Source: a bacterium (GTDB lineage Bacteria; Actinomycetota; Acidimicrobiia; Spongiisociales; JAHEDJ01). Taken from it: a stretch of DNA of 58,230 nucleotides. Below, piece by piece: positions 17,538 through 25,710 of the stretch; within the stretch, counting starts at the first letter, position 1; every line of letters begins with the position of its first letter. The notes beneath the pieces were generated by a model that ran no database searches, had not been told where the DNA came from, and worked only from the letters and a program-made list of their open reading frames with translations. The stretch lies in the NCBI GenBank assembly GCA_024641325.1, contig JAHEDJ010000010.1, forward strand, positions 1 to 58,230, in the 5' to 3' direction. Made by a program: the position numbers and the translations under genes.

Positions 17538-18682
17538 AACGACGCATAATCGTCCTGCTCGCTGCCATAGCGGTGGCGTTGAGCCCGGCCGCGCGCGTTG
17601 AGGCCGGCCCGGTCTCTGTTCCGACTCGACCGTTGGAGGGGCTGGCGACCTTGTCTCCGCCCGAACTCACGGCAGAGGCCTGGCTGCTGTGGGACGATAC
17701 GTTCGAACGCGAACTAGGTTCATTGAACCCCGATCAGGCCCGCGCAATGGCCTCGACCACCAAGATGATGACGGCACTAGTTGCGCTCGAGAACAGTCAA
17801 ATGGACGACACAGTTCTCATCAGCGACTCCGCCGCCTCCATCGGAGAGTCCGAGATCGATCTGGTACCGGGGGAATCGTGGCGAATGGAGGACTTGCTAA
17901 GGGCCCTGCTCATGCGTTCGGCCAACGACGCGGCCATCGCCATTGCCGAGCATGTGGGCGGATCCGAGGCGGGCTTCGTGAGGATGATGAACGAGATGGC
18001 GGGTGATCTCGGATTAGAGAACAGCCACTTCATGAACCCGCACGGCCTGGACGCGGAGGGACACTATTCTTCGGCGCGCGATTTGCTCACCACCGCTCTC
18101 ATCGGAATGGACGACCCGGTATTTGCCGAGATCGTAGGGACCCGATCTTCAACGTTCCCGGACTCGCCGAGTGGTGAAGAGCGTGTCGCTTCCACCACGA
18201 ATGCGCTCCTGAGTACATTCGAAGGCGCAATTGGCGTGAAGACGGGTTATACCGACGACGCTGGCCTGACGATCGTCGCCGCCGCCGAGAGGGACGGCCG
18301 GAGACTCTATGCCGTGGTCATGGGATCTACGGACCATTTCGCCGACGCGTCGGCCTTGCTCCGGTATGGATTCGCGGCTTTTGGTCTGCTCAACGTGGTC
18401 GCGGAGGGTCAGGTCATGGCTGCCCAGCGGGACCCGGCCGGTACCACGGACGTGCTGGCGCAGGATGATCTCGACTTCTTCGCCAGTTCAGAAGAAGTGG
18501 AAAGCATCGACTTCGCCATTCAGTACTCTGCGACCGGTGACCCGGAAGTTGTCGTAGGGGCGGGGGAGGAGGAGATCGGCCGCATCGGTCTCGAACTCGC
18601 CGAGCCCTCGCCACTGCCCGGCATAGCCGACGCTCTCTCTTGGGCGAGCGCGTATTGGGATTGGTTGTGGGGCAATGATTGA
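17534..18682 (+). CDS. Serine-type D-alanyl-D-alanine carboxypeptidase
   Basis: 382 residues; GTG 17534 overlaps the upstream stop. Signal peptide MKRRIIVLLAAIAVALSPAA. All three penicillin-binding motifs are present: STTK (S74, K77), SAN (S129, N131) and KTGYTDDAG. It trims the terminal D-Ala from peptidoglycan stem peptides outside the membrane. The C-terminus lacks a clear anchor beyond an aromatic tail (WASAYWDWLWGND). Its insertion between ftsR-like and bifunctional-nuclease genes differs from the mycobacterial order and brings it next to hpt. Confidence 0.9.
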   Translation: MKRRIIVLLAAIAVALSPAARVEAGPVSVPTRPLEGLATLSPPELTAEAWLLWDDTFERELGSLNPDQARAMASTTKMMTALVALENSQMDDTVLISDSAASIGESEIDLVPGESWRMEDLLRALLMRSANDAAIAIAEHVGGSEAGFVRMMNEMAGDLGLENSHFMNPHGLDAEGHYSSARDLLTTALIGMDDPVFAEIVGTRSSTFPDSPSGEERVASTTNALLSTFEGAIGVKTGYTDDAGLTIVAAAERDGRRLYAVVMGSTDHFADASALLRYGFAAFGLLNVVAEGQVMAAQRDPAGTTDVLAQDDLDFFASSEEVESIDFAIQYSATGDPEVVVGAGEEEIGRIGLELAEPSPLPGIADALSWASAYWDWLWGND

Positions 18683-19259
18683 TCCTGTTCTAGAGGTCAT
18701 CACCCGGCCGGCGATCAACTCACGAATCGGGGAGCTGGGTAACCAGATCAGCGCCGACTACGCAGGACGGTCGCCGATCCTCGTTGCCGTATTGCATGGT
18801 GCGTTGCCTTTCCTGGCGGATCTGGTGCGCGCCATCGACATCCAGATCGACGTCGATTTTCTTGCCCTGAGCCGCTTCGGCGAGGGAGGGAGGGTTCGCA
18901 TAGCTATGGACACGTTGACTTCTCTCGAAGGGCGCGACGTGATCATCGTCGAGGACATCGTCGATACAGGCCTGACACTCAACGTGCTCCGCCGGATGAT
19001 CGAAACGCGCGACGTAGCCAGTCTCACAACCGCGACACTCATAGACAAGGCCTCACGGAGGCTCGTCGAGACCCCACTCGAGTACCGCGGCTTCGAAGTC
19101 GGTGATGAGTTCCTTCTTGGATACGGCATGGATTGGGAAGGTCACTTTCGGAACCTTCCATCGATCTGGACTGTGCTGGATCTCACCGCGTTTTCGGAGG
19201 ATCCTGCCGTGCTCAGGCGCCTGGCGTTGACCGAACCCGGTGATAGGCTGATCTCATGA
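18675..19259 (+). CDS. hpt: Hypoxanthine phosphoribosyltransferase
   Basis: 194 residues; start overlaps the carboxypeptidase stop by 8 bases. The PRPP-binding loop is VIIVEDIVDTGLTL, and VLHGALPFLADLVRAI and DEFLLGYGMDW are typical of Hpt. Salvages hypoxanthine/guanine to IMP/GMP in the cytoplasm. In many actinobacteria hpt sits with dacB, tilS and ftsH; here dacB is kept but tilS and ftsH are not nearby. Confidence 0.92.
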   Translation: MIDPVLEVITRPAINSRIGELGNQISADYAGRSPILVAVLHGALPFLADLVRAIDIQIDVDFLALSRFGEGGRVRIAMDTLTSLEGRDVIIVEDIVDTGLTLNVLRRMIETRDVASLTTATLIDKASRRLVETPLEYRGFEVGDEFLLGYGMDWEGHFRNLPSIWTVLDLTAFSEDPAVLRRLALTEPGDRLIS

Positions 19260-19756
19260 GCCACGGTGTTCCCATGGACCTGGTCGGTGTACGGATCGAG
19301 TTGCCGTCGAATCAACCGATAGTGCTGCTGCGCGAGACCGGTGGCAATCGATACCTGCCCATCTGGATCGGGGCGATAGAGGCCACGGCCATCGCCTACG
19401 CGCTGGAAGGTGTCGATCATCAGCGTCCTCTCACGCACGACCTCTTCCGGGACAGCATTCTGGCACTCGGAAACAAGGTCGAACGAGTAGTCGTCACCGA
19501 ACTCCGGGACAACATCTTCTTCGCCGACCTCGTATTCCGACAAGACGACAACGAGGTCCACGTTTCCGCCCGCCCCTCCGACGCGATCGCGCTGGCCGCG
19601 CGCACTGAGGCGCCACTGTTTGCAGATGCACAGGTGCTGGAGGATGCCGGCATCGAAATCGAGGAGGAGTCCGAGGAGGACGAAATTGAACGTTTTCGGG
19701 AGTTCCTCGAGGACGTGTCCCCGACGGATTTCGGAGCACCACCCACCTCATCGTGA
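19256..19756 (+). CDS. Bifunctional nuclease (DUF151) family protein
   Basis: 166 residues from ATG 19256 (ATGA overlap with hpt). The core reads LPIWIGAIEATAIAYALEG, HDLFRDSILALGNKVERVVV and VSARPSDAIALAARTEAPLF, the conserved BFN motifs. Equivalent to Rv1829 between the two MerR genes. Members have DNase/RNase activity in plants, but the bacterial role is unclear. A TAGGCT six bases before the ATG could be an internal leaderless promoter. The acidic C-terminal tail (EIEEESEEDEIERF) is lineage-specific. Confidence 0.88.
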   Translation: MSHGVPMDLVGVRIELPSNQPIVLLRETGGNRYLPIWIGAIEATAIAYALEGVDHQRPLTHDLFRDSILALGNKVERVVVTELRDNIFFADLVFRQDDNEVHVSARPSDAIALAARTEAPLFADAQVLEDAGIEIEEESEEDEIERFREFLEDVSPTDFGAPPTSS

Positions 19757-20763
19757 GCGCTCTGTCCCGCGTCCGGATTGGCGCGATCTTCCTAGCCTTG
19801 ATCATCTTCGGCGGAACGGTCGGCTATGTAGTCATCGAGGACGTTTCCTGGTTCGATGCGTTCTACATGGTGATCGTCACGATCACCACGGTCGGATACG
19901 CAGAGGTATTCGACCTCTCACACGTAGGCCGAATCACCACGATCGCCCTCATGCTCATCGGCGTCGGTGCGGCCGTCTACACTTTCGGAGCGGCCTTGGA
20001 AATGGCCCTCGAGAACCTCGGCGACCGCCGGACGGTACGTATGAGTCGACTTATCGATAACCTCTCCAACCACTACATCGTCTGTGGCTTCGGAAAGGTG
20101 GGCTCGGCCACCTGGGAGCAAATCCACGGGCGGACCGAGAGCGTCGTCGTGATCGAGACGGACCCACTCCTCGCAGAAGCAGCCAGATCCGCAGGTGCCC
20201 TGGTAATAGAGGGGGATGCCACCCACAACGACGTTCTGGAGAGCGCCGGCATAATGCGGGCCCGATCGCTGATTGCCTGCGTGAGAGACGACTCAGACAA
20301 TCTCGTCATCGTGTTGTCTGCCAAGTCCATACAACCCGACCTGCTGGTCATCTCGCGGGCAACCGAACCCGAATCAATAGGCAAACTCCGCCTCGCCGGC
20401 GCCGACCGCATAGTCTCCCCGCAAACGGTCGGAGCCAGACGGATTGCTGCTCTGGCGCTTGACCCAAGCCTGGCCCGCTTCGTCGACCTTGTTGTTGAGG
20501 GAGATTTGGTGGAACTCCGAATCGAACAACTCGCGCTGCCCGAGAGAAGCGCCCTGGTCGGCTCAACACTTCGACTCTCGCGGATCAGGGAACTGTCGGG
20601 TGCAACAATCCTCGCCATTGAAGAGGCCCACGAGGGTCTCCGACTCAACCCGGATCCCGATCGTGTGTTCACCCATGGCGATGTGCTGGTGGCCATTGGC
20701 ACCAGGGAACACATCGATACGCTGAATGCGATGCTGGTCGGCCCCTCTTCCAAGGATCGTTGA
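19753..20763 (+). CDS. Two-TM potassium channel with RCK (TrkA-N/TrkA-C) domains
   Basis: 336 residues from GTG 19753 (GTGA overlap). TM1 about 8-28, pore helix, filter T45-T-V-G-Y-A-E51, TM2 about 61-84, then a Rossmann RCK-N domain (YIVCGFGKVGSATWEQI) and an RCK-C domain (about 245-330). This is the MthK-like layout of four subunits gated by ligand on the RCK ring. The canonical filter TVGYGD is changed to TVGYAE, replacing the last filter glycine by alanine. Its place inside the GarA/MerR block is not seen in mycobacteria. Confidence 0.85.
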   Translation: MSALSRVRIGAIFLALIIFGGTVGYVVIEDVSWFDAFYMVIVTITTVGYAEVFDLSHVGRITTIALMLIGVGAAVYTFGAALEMALENLGDRRTVRMSRLIDNLSNHYIVCGFGKVGSATWEQIHGRTESVVVIETDPLLAEAARSAGALVIEGDATHNDVLESAGIMRARSLIACVRDDSDNLVIVLSAKSIQPDLLVISRATEPESIGKLRLAGADRIVSPQTVGARRIAALALDPSLARFVDLVVEGDLVELRIEQLALPERSALVGSTLRLSRIRELSGATILAIEEAHEGLRLNPDPDRVFTHGDVLVAIGTREHIDTLNAMLVGPSSKDR

Positions 20764-20776
20764 CGCCGCGCGCCGG

Positions 20777-20800
20777 CCAGGGTAACTTGAGTCACCCTGG
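20777..20800. promoter_or_regulatory. 24-bp imperfect palindrome ahead of the second merR gene
   Basis: CCAGGGTAAC and GTCACCCTGG flank a TTGA centre; nine of ten positions pair. It lies between the channel stop and the merR-like start, 48 bases before the GTG. MerR proteins bind such dyads, so it may be an autoregulatory operator; it could instead be a weak terminator. A TAACCT box follows at 20817-20822. Confidence 0.35.
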
Positions 20801-20847
20801 GGTAGTTACGGGCGTGTAACCTTAGGCAACAGGAAGGGAACCGCATC

Positions 20848-21321
20848 GTGACCGACAACGGCTTTCGAGCTCCGAACGTCTGTAATCTGGTTGGCATCAC
20901 CTATCGCCAACTCGACTACTGGGCGCGCACAAACCTCATCACGCCCTCCATCCAGAATGCGCAAGGATCGGGCTCCCAGCGTCTCTACTCGTTCACCGAT
21001 GTGATCCAACTGAAGGTCATCAAGCGGCTGCTCGATGCCGGAATGAGCCTCAAGAAGATTCGTCAGGCGATGGAGATCCTCCGGGATCAACTCCGCAGCG
21101 AGCAGCCACTGCGCGACGTGACTCTCCTCTCAGACGGCCAGACCATCTTTGCTGCGCACAGTTCGGCGGAAGTTGTCGATGTGTTCCGCAAGGGGCAGGG
21201 AGTTTTCGGGATCGCGGTCGGACCGGTGCAGGCGGAACTCGAGGGAGAACTCCATGAGTTGTATCCGGACGTCGAGGCGTACTCCTCCGAACTGAACGCC
21301 ACCGAGGCAGGCATCACCTGA
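20848..21321 (+). CDS. MerR-family regulator (second, Rv1830-like)
   Basis: 157 residues from GTG 20848 with AGGAAGGGA upstream. Winged helix: NVCNLVGITYRQLDYWARTN and FTDVIQLKVIKRLLDAGMSL, the family that pairs with bifunctional nuclease and FtsR-like genes in actinobacteria. The C-terminus (LRDVTLLSDGQTIFAAHSSA) is the conserved small sensor-like region. Target genes are unknown; an upstream dyad suggests self-control. Confidence 0.87.
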   Translation: MTDNGFRAPNVCNLVGITYRQLDYWARTNLITPSIQNAQGSGSQRLYSFTDVIQLKVIKRLLDAGMSLKKIRQAMEILRDQLRSEQPLRDVTLLSDGQTIFAAHSSAEVVDVFRKGQGVFGIAVGPVQAELEGELHELYPDVEAYSSELNATEAGIT

Positions 21322-21770
21322 GTGACCTAACGCCGGAAGGCACCGAGCCGCTGACGGCAGATTCCGTTCTCTTCGCTCACAACAGCGAGCGGCAGTTCGC
21401 GCTGCTCCTGGACTTCTACGGGTTGCCGTGGGAATTCGAACCTCGTTCTTTTGCGATTGAGTTCGACGACGCCGGCAACCCGATCAAGTTCTTCACCCCC
21501 GATTTCTATCTTCCGGATGAAGACCTCTTCATCGAGATCACCACGATGAGTCAGAAGCTCGTGACCAAAAAGAATCGGAAGGTGCGGCGCCTGCTCGAAC
21601 TCCATCCGGATGTGCGATGCAAGGTGCTCTACCAGCGGGATTATCTCCACCTGGTTGTCAAGTACGGCCTCGAGGAACCGGGTCAACTCGATGAAGCGCC
21701 GCTACCGAGCAGGATTCCCGGCCCGCCGGAGATAATCCGTCTCGATGAGGCCGGCGCAGAAGCGGGCTGA
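21318..21770 (+). CDS. Conserved hypothetical protein, possible PD-(D/E)XK-like fold
   Basis: Up to 150 residues. The conserved core is FAHNSERQFALLLDFYGLPW, then FTPDFYLPDEDLFIEITTMS and LVTKKNRKVRRLLELHPDV. The TPDFYLP...IEI arrangement resembles the PD...(D/E)XK nuclease core, with Lys supplied by the following KK. Homology-like sequence extends upstream of the first regular start (TTG 21423) to a CTG at 21318 that overlaps the MerR stop (CTGA), so a CTG start is likely. Actinobacterial relatives of this type often sit next to gcvT. Biochemical role unknown. Confidence 0.7.
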   Translation: MSDLTPEGTEPLTADSVLFAHNSERQFALLLDFYGLPWEFEPRSFAIEFDDAGNPIKFFTPDFYLPDEDLFIEITTMSQKLVTKKNRKVRRLLELHPDVRCKVLYQRDYLHLVVKYGLEEPGQLDEAPLPSRIPGPPEIIRLDEAGAEAG

Positions 21771-21841
21771 TCCAACGGCTCGGCACGCCGTGAACTTGCG
21801 AAGCCGCGTCTAGTCTCGGTCCAGTATTCAACGGAGGTGTT

Positions 21842-22891
21842 ATGCCGCGCTCGCCGCTCCATGCCGCGCACGAGTCCCTAGGCGCAAGGTTCGTCGACTT
21901 TTCCGGCTGGGATATGCCCGTCCAGTATGAAGGGGTCCTGGCGGAACACACTGCAGTCCGGTCCGATGTCGGGGTGTTCGATGTGTCACATCTGGGTCGA
22001 TTCGATCTCGACGGCCCGGGTTCGACCGAGCTTCTGCAAACACTGCTTTGTAATGACATCGCAAAGATCTCACCCGGGCGCGCTCAGTACACAATGGCGC
22101 TCAACGAAAGCGGCGGGGTTGAAGATGACATCATTGTGTGGCGATGGGATGACGAGCACTACTGGGTCATTCCCAATGGAGCCAACCAGGCACCCATCCT
22201 CCGGCGCTTCTCTGATGCAGCGCCGGGCGGAGCCGCAATCACCTCGCTTCAGGAGTCGACCGCACTTCTGGCGGTCCAAGGTCCGAACGCTCTGGATCTG
22301 ATCGAGTCCGTGATCGGTGTTCGACCGGGTCGCTTCCGGGTCGTCACCGGGGCTTTTGAGGGGAAGCCGGCATGGGCGGCCGGCACCGGATACACCGGCG
22401 AACGTGGCGGTGAGATTGCAGTCGGCCGAGAACAGGGTGAGTCGCTGTTCCGAACCTTCCTCGACGCCGGCGCCACGGCATGCGGCCTAGGGGCGCGCGA
22501 CACGCTCCGACTCGAAATGGGTTATCCGCTGTGGGGCCAGGATCTGGACGGGCAGACGAGCCCGCTCGAGGCAGATCTTGGATGGGTCGTCGACTGGGAC
22601 CACGAGTTCGTCGGCCGGTCATCGCTCGAAGCGATCAAGGACGAACTTCCGAAGCTTCTCGTGGGTTTCGCGATGGAAGGACGGCAGATTCCCAGGCACG
22701 GATACAAAGCCCGCGCCGGCGCATCGACGGGCACAGTCGCGAGCGGCAACTTCAGCCCTTCGCTGGGTTACGGAATCGGCATGGCTTTCCTGTCACCCCC
22801 GCCTGCACATCATGTTCCGCTTGAAATCGAAGTACGAGGGAAATGGCATCCCGCCAGACGGGTCGAACCGCCGTTCCTAGGAAAGGAGTGA
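21842..22891 (+). CDS. gcvT: Glycine cleavage system T protein (aminomethyltransferase)
   Basis: 349 residues, ATG 21842 after ACGGAGGTG. Typical GcvT features: LHAAHESLGARFVDFSGWDM, VQYEGVLAEHTAVRSDVGVF and DVSHLGRFDLDGP with the folate-site Asp, later ACGLGARDTLRLEMGYPLWG. Transfers the methylene from GcvH-bound aminomethyl to tetrahydrofolate, releasing ammonia. Followed two bases later by gcvPA. The 71-base upstream gap is too short for a glycine riboswitch. Confidence 0.95.
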   Translation: MPRSPLHAAHESLGARFVDFSGWDMPVQYEGVLAEHTAVRSDVGVFDVSHLGRFDLDGPGSTELLQTLLCNDIAKISPGRAQYTMALNESGGVEDDIIVWRWDDEHYWVIPNGANQAPILRRFSDAAPGGAAITSLQESTALLAVQGPNALDLIESVIGVRPGRFRVVTGAFEGKPAWAAGTGYTGERGGEIAVGREQGESLFRTFLDAGATACGLGARDTLRLEMGYPLWGQDLDGQTSPLEADLGWVVDWDHEFVGRSSLEAIKDELPKLLVGFAMEGRQIPRHGYKARAGASTGTVASGNFSPSLGYGIGMAFLSPPPAHHVPLEIEVRGKWHPARRVEPPFLGKE

Positions 22892-22892
22892 A

Positions 22893-24224
22893 GTGGATTT
22901 CACACCACATACAGACGCCGATGTAACGACGATGCTCAACCGCATCGGACTAGAAACCGTCGATGACCTGTTCGCCCATCTCCCTGCGCGCGTCAGGGTT
23001 GTCGGAGATCTCGACCTCCCAGACGGAATCAGCGAGCCTGAACTCATGGCTTCGATCAAGGCGTTGGCCGATCAAAACGACGAACTCATCTGTTTCGCAG
23101 GCGGCGGGAACTACGACCATTACCTCCCTCCGACAGTTCGATCTCTCAATCTCCGCTCGGAGTTTGTGACCTCCTACACGCCGTACCAGCCGGAGGTGAG
23201 TCAAGGAGTCCTACAAGCCCTCTTCGAGTTCCAGTCGATGGTCTGCACGATTACCGGAATGGACGTTTCCAATGCCTCGGTATACGACGGTGCAGGCGCA
23301 GCGATCGAGGCTGTGAACGTTGCCATTGCGGCCACAAGGCGAGACACCGTTTGGGTGTCCGCCGCCGTTGCTCCCCAGACGCGGCAGACGATCTCCACCT
23401 TTGCCCATGCCAGGGGAATCACCCTCATCGAGCACCCGGTCGTCGACGGCCTCACCGAGTGGCAGCCTGAGGCTGCCGGCCCTCCGGCCGCAGTGGTGTT
23501 CGCTCAGCCGAACTACCTGGGTGTCATCGAGTCGTACGAGGCAGCCGTCGGAATCGCTCAGACCCAGGGTGCCCTTGCCATTGTTGCGGTGGATCCAATG
23601 ACGCTTGGTGTACTGCGAAGGCCCGGCGATGCAGGCGTGGATATTGCCATCGCTGAAGGACAGCCGCTCGGAGGGCCTCTCACTTTCGGAGGGCCCGGCG
23701 TAGGGCTGTTTGCGGTCTCAGAGAAGCTCACCAGACGCCTCCCGGGACGACTGGTAGGCACAACCACCGACGACCGCGGCAGGCTGGCCTACGTCCTCAC
23801 CTTGAGGGCCAGAGAGCAGGACATCCGACGGGAGAAGGCTTCATCGAATATCTGCACGAACCAATCTCTCAACGCGGTGGGCGTCGCCATGCAGCTTGCC
23901 TGGCTCGGCCCGGACGGCCTAGTTGAAGTTGGCAGGTTATCGGCCCAGAAAGCGCGCTACATGGCTGCGCGCCTTTCATCCATAGAGGGGGTGCGTATCG
24001 CCGTCCCGGCAGCGTACGTCCGCGAGTTCGCCGTTGCGCTGCCCGTCGCGCCGTCGGTGGTTATCGAAGCGATGGCACGCCGGGGTTTCCTGGCAGGTAT
24101 CGATCTCACAATCGACTACCCGAATCTCGGTAACGCGATGCTCATTGCCCTGACCGAGAAACGATCCAAAGACGAAATAGATGCTTATGTCGACGCGCTC
24201 GAGGAGGTGATCGCGAATGCCTAG
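22893..24224 (+). CDS. gcvPA: Glycine dehydrogenase (decarboxylating) subunit 1
   Basis: 443 residues, GTG 22893 with GGAAAGGAG upstream. Starts DFTPHTDADVTTMLNRIGLE, a standard GcvPA N-terminus, with FAGGGNYDHYLPPTVRSL and TSYTPYQPEVSQGVLQALFE further in. With subunit 2 it decarboxylates glycine using PLP and loads the aminomethyl on GcvH. Split P protein, as in Firmicutes, Thermotoga and some actinobacteria; mycobacteria have a single fused gcvB, so this differs from the otherwise similar locus there. Confidence 0.94.
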   Translation: MDFTPHTDADVTTMLNRIGLETVDDLFAHLPARVRVVGDLDLPDGISEPELMASIKALADQNDELICFAGGGNYDHYLPPTVRSLNLRSEFVTSYTPYQPEVSQGVLQALFEFQSMVCTITGMDVSNASVYDGAGAAIEAVNVAIAATRRDTVWVSAAVAPQTRQTISTFAHARGITLIEHPVVDGLTEWQPEAAGPPAAVVFAQPNYLGVIESYEAAVGIAQTQGALAIVAVDPMTLGVLRRPGDAGVDIAIAEGQPLGGPLTFGGPGVGLFAVSEKLTRRLPGRLVGTTTDDRGRLAYVLTLRAREQDIRREKASSNICTNQSLNAVGVAMQLAWLGPDGLVEVGRLSAQKARYMAARLSSIEGVRIAVPAAYVREFAVALPVAPSVVIEAMARRGFLAGIDLTIDYPNLGNAMLIALTEKRSKDEIDAYVDALEEVIANA

Positions 24225-25710
24225 GCCAGGTGGTTCAGCAGCCTCATCCCCGCTTGTCGGCGGATCGGAAGAACCAACGTTGATGGAGATGTCGGTGGCA
24301 GGACGACGTTCGTGGTCGCTTCCGCCCCTCGACGTACCTGAGGTCGATCTCGCACTGCCGGAGCAGGCCGAGAGCGCTCTGCCGCTGCCTGAAGTGAGTG
24401 AGCATGATCTCGTGATGCATTACACGCGGCTATCGCATCGCAACTTCTCTGTCGATCTCGGTGCATATCCTCTCGGATCGTGCACGATGAAATACAACCC
24501 CAAGATTTGCGATTGGGCTGCTGAATACCCGGGCTTCCGGGATCTTCATCCGGCAACGCCCGAGAGTTCATCACAAGGGGCGCTCGCGGTACTGGTTGAA
24601 GCCGAACGCTTCTTGTGTGAAATAACCGGCATGGACCGGGCAACCTTCCAACCTCCGGCCGGGGCATCTGGAGAGTTGACCGGTCTCCTAATCATGCGGG
24701 CCTATCACGAAGACAAAGGGGAACACAGGACGAAGATCCTGATACCCGATGCCGCCCACGGAACGAATCCTGCGTCGGTGACCCTCGGCGGGTACGAAAC
24801 GGTTGAGGTACCTTCCAACAGTCGAGGGATGGTGGACGTCGACGCGCTGCGCGCGCTCCTCGACGATCAGGTCGCAGGGTTGATGATCACCAATCCAAAC
24901 ACGCTGGGTCTATTCGAGGCCGACATCATCGAGGTGGCGGATGCAGTCCACGAGGCGGGGGGCCTTGTCTACTACGACGGTGCCAACCTGAACGCCATCA
25001 TGGGGATTGCCAAACCCGGAATGATGGGGTTCGACATCGTCCACTCGAATTTGCACAAAACGTTCGCTACGCCCCACGGTGGAGGCGGCCCCGGCGCCGG
25101 TCCGGTCGCCGTACACGACCACCTTGTTGCATTCCTCCCAGGGCCGCTCCCGGAAGTTGGCCCAGATGGCGTGTTCCGTTGGGTCATGCCGGAAAAGAGC
25201 ATCGGCCGGGTGCACGGCAAACATGGAAACTTCGGGGTGGTGCTTCGGGCGCTCACCTACATGAAGGCGCTTGGTGGCGATGGTTTGCGGCGCGTATCGG
25301 AAATGGCCGTGCTCAATGCTCGCTACCTCGAAGAACTGATCCGCGGACCGTACGACCTTCCCTATGAAGCGCCGTGTATGCACGAGTTCGTTGCCTCAGC
25401 CAAGACACTCAAGAGAGACACCGGAACGCGAGCTATGGACATCGTGAAGGCTCTCATGGATGAAGGGTTCCATGCTCCTACTGTCTATTTCCCGCTGATT
25501 GTCGAAGAAGCTTTGATGATCGAACCGACAGAAACGCAAAGTCTGCAAACAATGGATGCTCTGGCCGAAGCGCTGCTGGCAATCGCCGCAACAGCGGGTA
25601 CGGATCCGGATGCTCTGCATGCCGCTCCGGTGCGGACACCGGTCGGCCGGCCCGATGAAGCATCTGCTGCTCGACACCTCCGCGTGTCATGGAGGGATGA
25701 CGATGACTGA
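24217..25710 (+). CDS. gcvPB: Glycine dehydrogenase (decarboxylating) subunit 2
   Basis: 497 residues; ATG 24217 overlaps gcvPA by 8 bases. Contains the PLP lysine K281 in HSNLHKTFATPHGGGGPG, plus YPLGSCTMKYNPK and LIPDAAHGTNPASVTLGGYE. Forms the heterotetrameric P protein with GcvPA. The C-terminus overlaps the start of the lipase gene by 8 bases, suggesting one transcript through 26.5 kb. Confidence 0.95.
   Translation: MPRPGGSAASSPLVGGSEEPTLMEMSVAGRRSWSLPPLDVPEVDLALPEQAESALPLPEVSEHDLVMHYTRLSHRNFSVDLGAYPLGSCTMKYNPKICDWAAEYPGFRDLHPATPESSSQGALAVLVEAERFLCEITGMDRATFQPPAGASGELTGLLIMRAYHEDKGEHRTKILIPDAAHGTNPASVTLGGYETVEVPSNSRGMVDVDALRALLDDQVAGLMITNPNTLGLFEADIIEVADAVHEAGGLVYYDGANLNAIMGIAKPGMMGFDIVHSNLHKTFATPHGGGGPGAGPVAVHDHLVAFLPGPLPEVGPDGVFRWVMPEKSIGRVHGKHGNFGVVLRALTYMKALGGDGLRRVSEMAVLNARYLEELIRGPYDLPYEAPCMHEFVASAKTLKRDTGTRAMDIVKALMDEGFHAPTVYFPLIVEEALMIEPTETQSLQTMDALAEALLAIAATAGTDPDALHAAPVRTPVGRPDEASAARHLRVSWRDDDD

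Noticed and set aside
21771-21841. Glycine riboswitch ahead of gcvT
   Set aside because: The gap is 71 bases and lacks the paired glycine aptamer folds; gcvT also has its own ribosome-binding site there.
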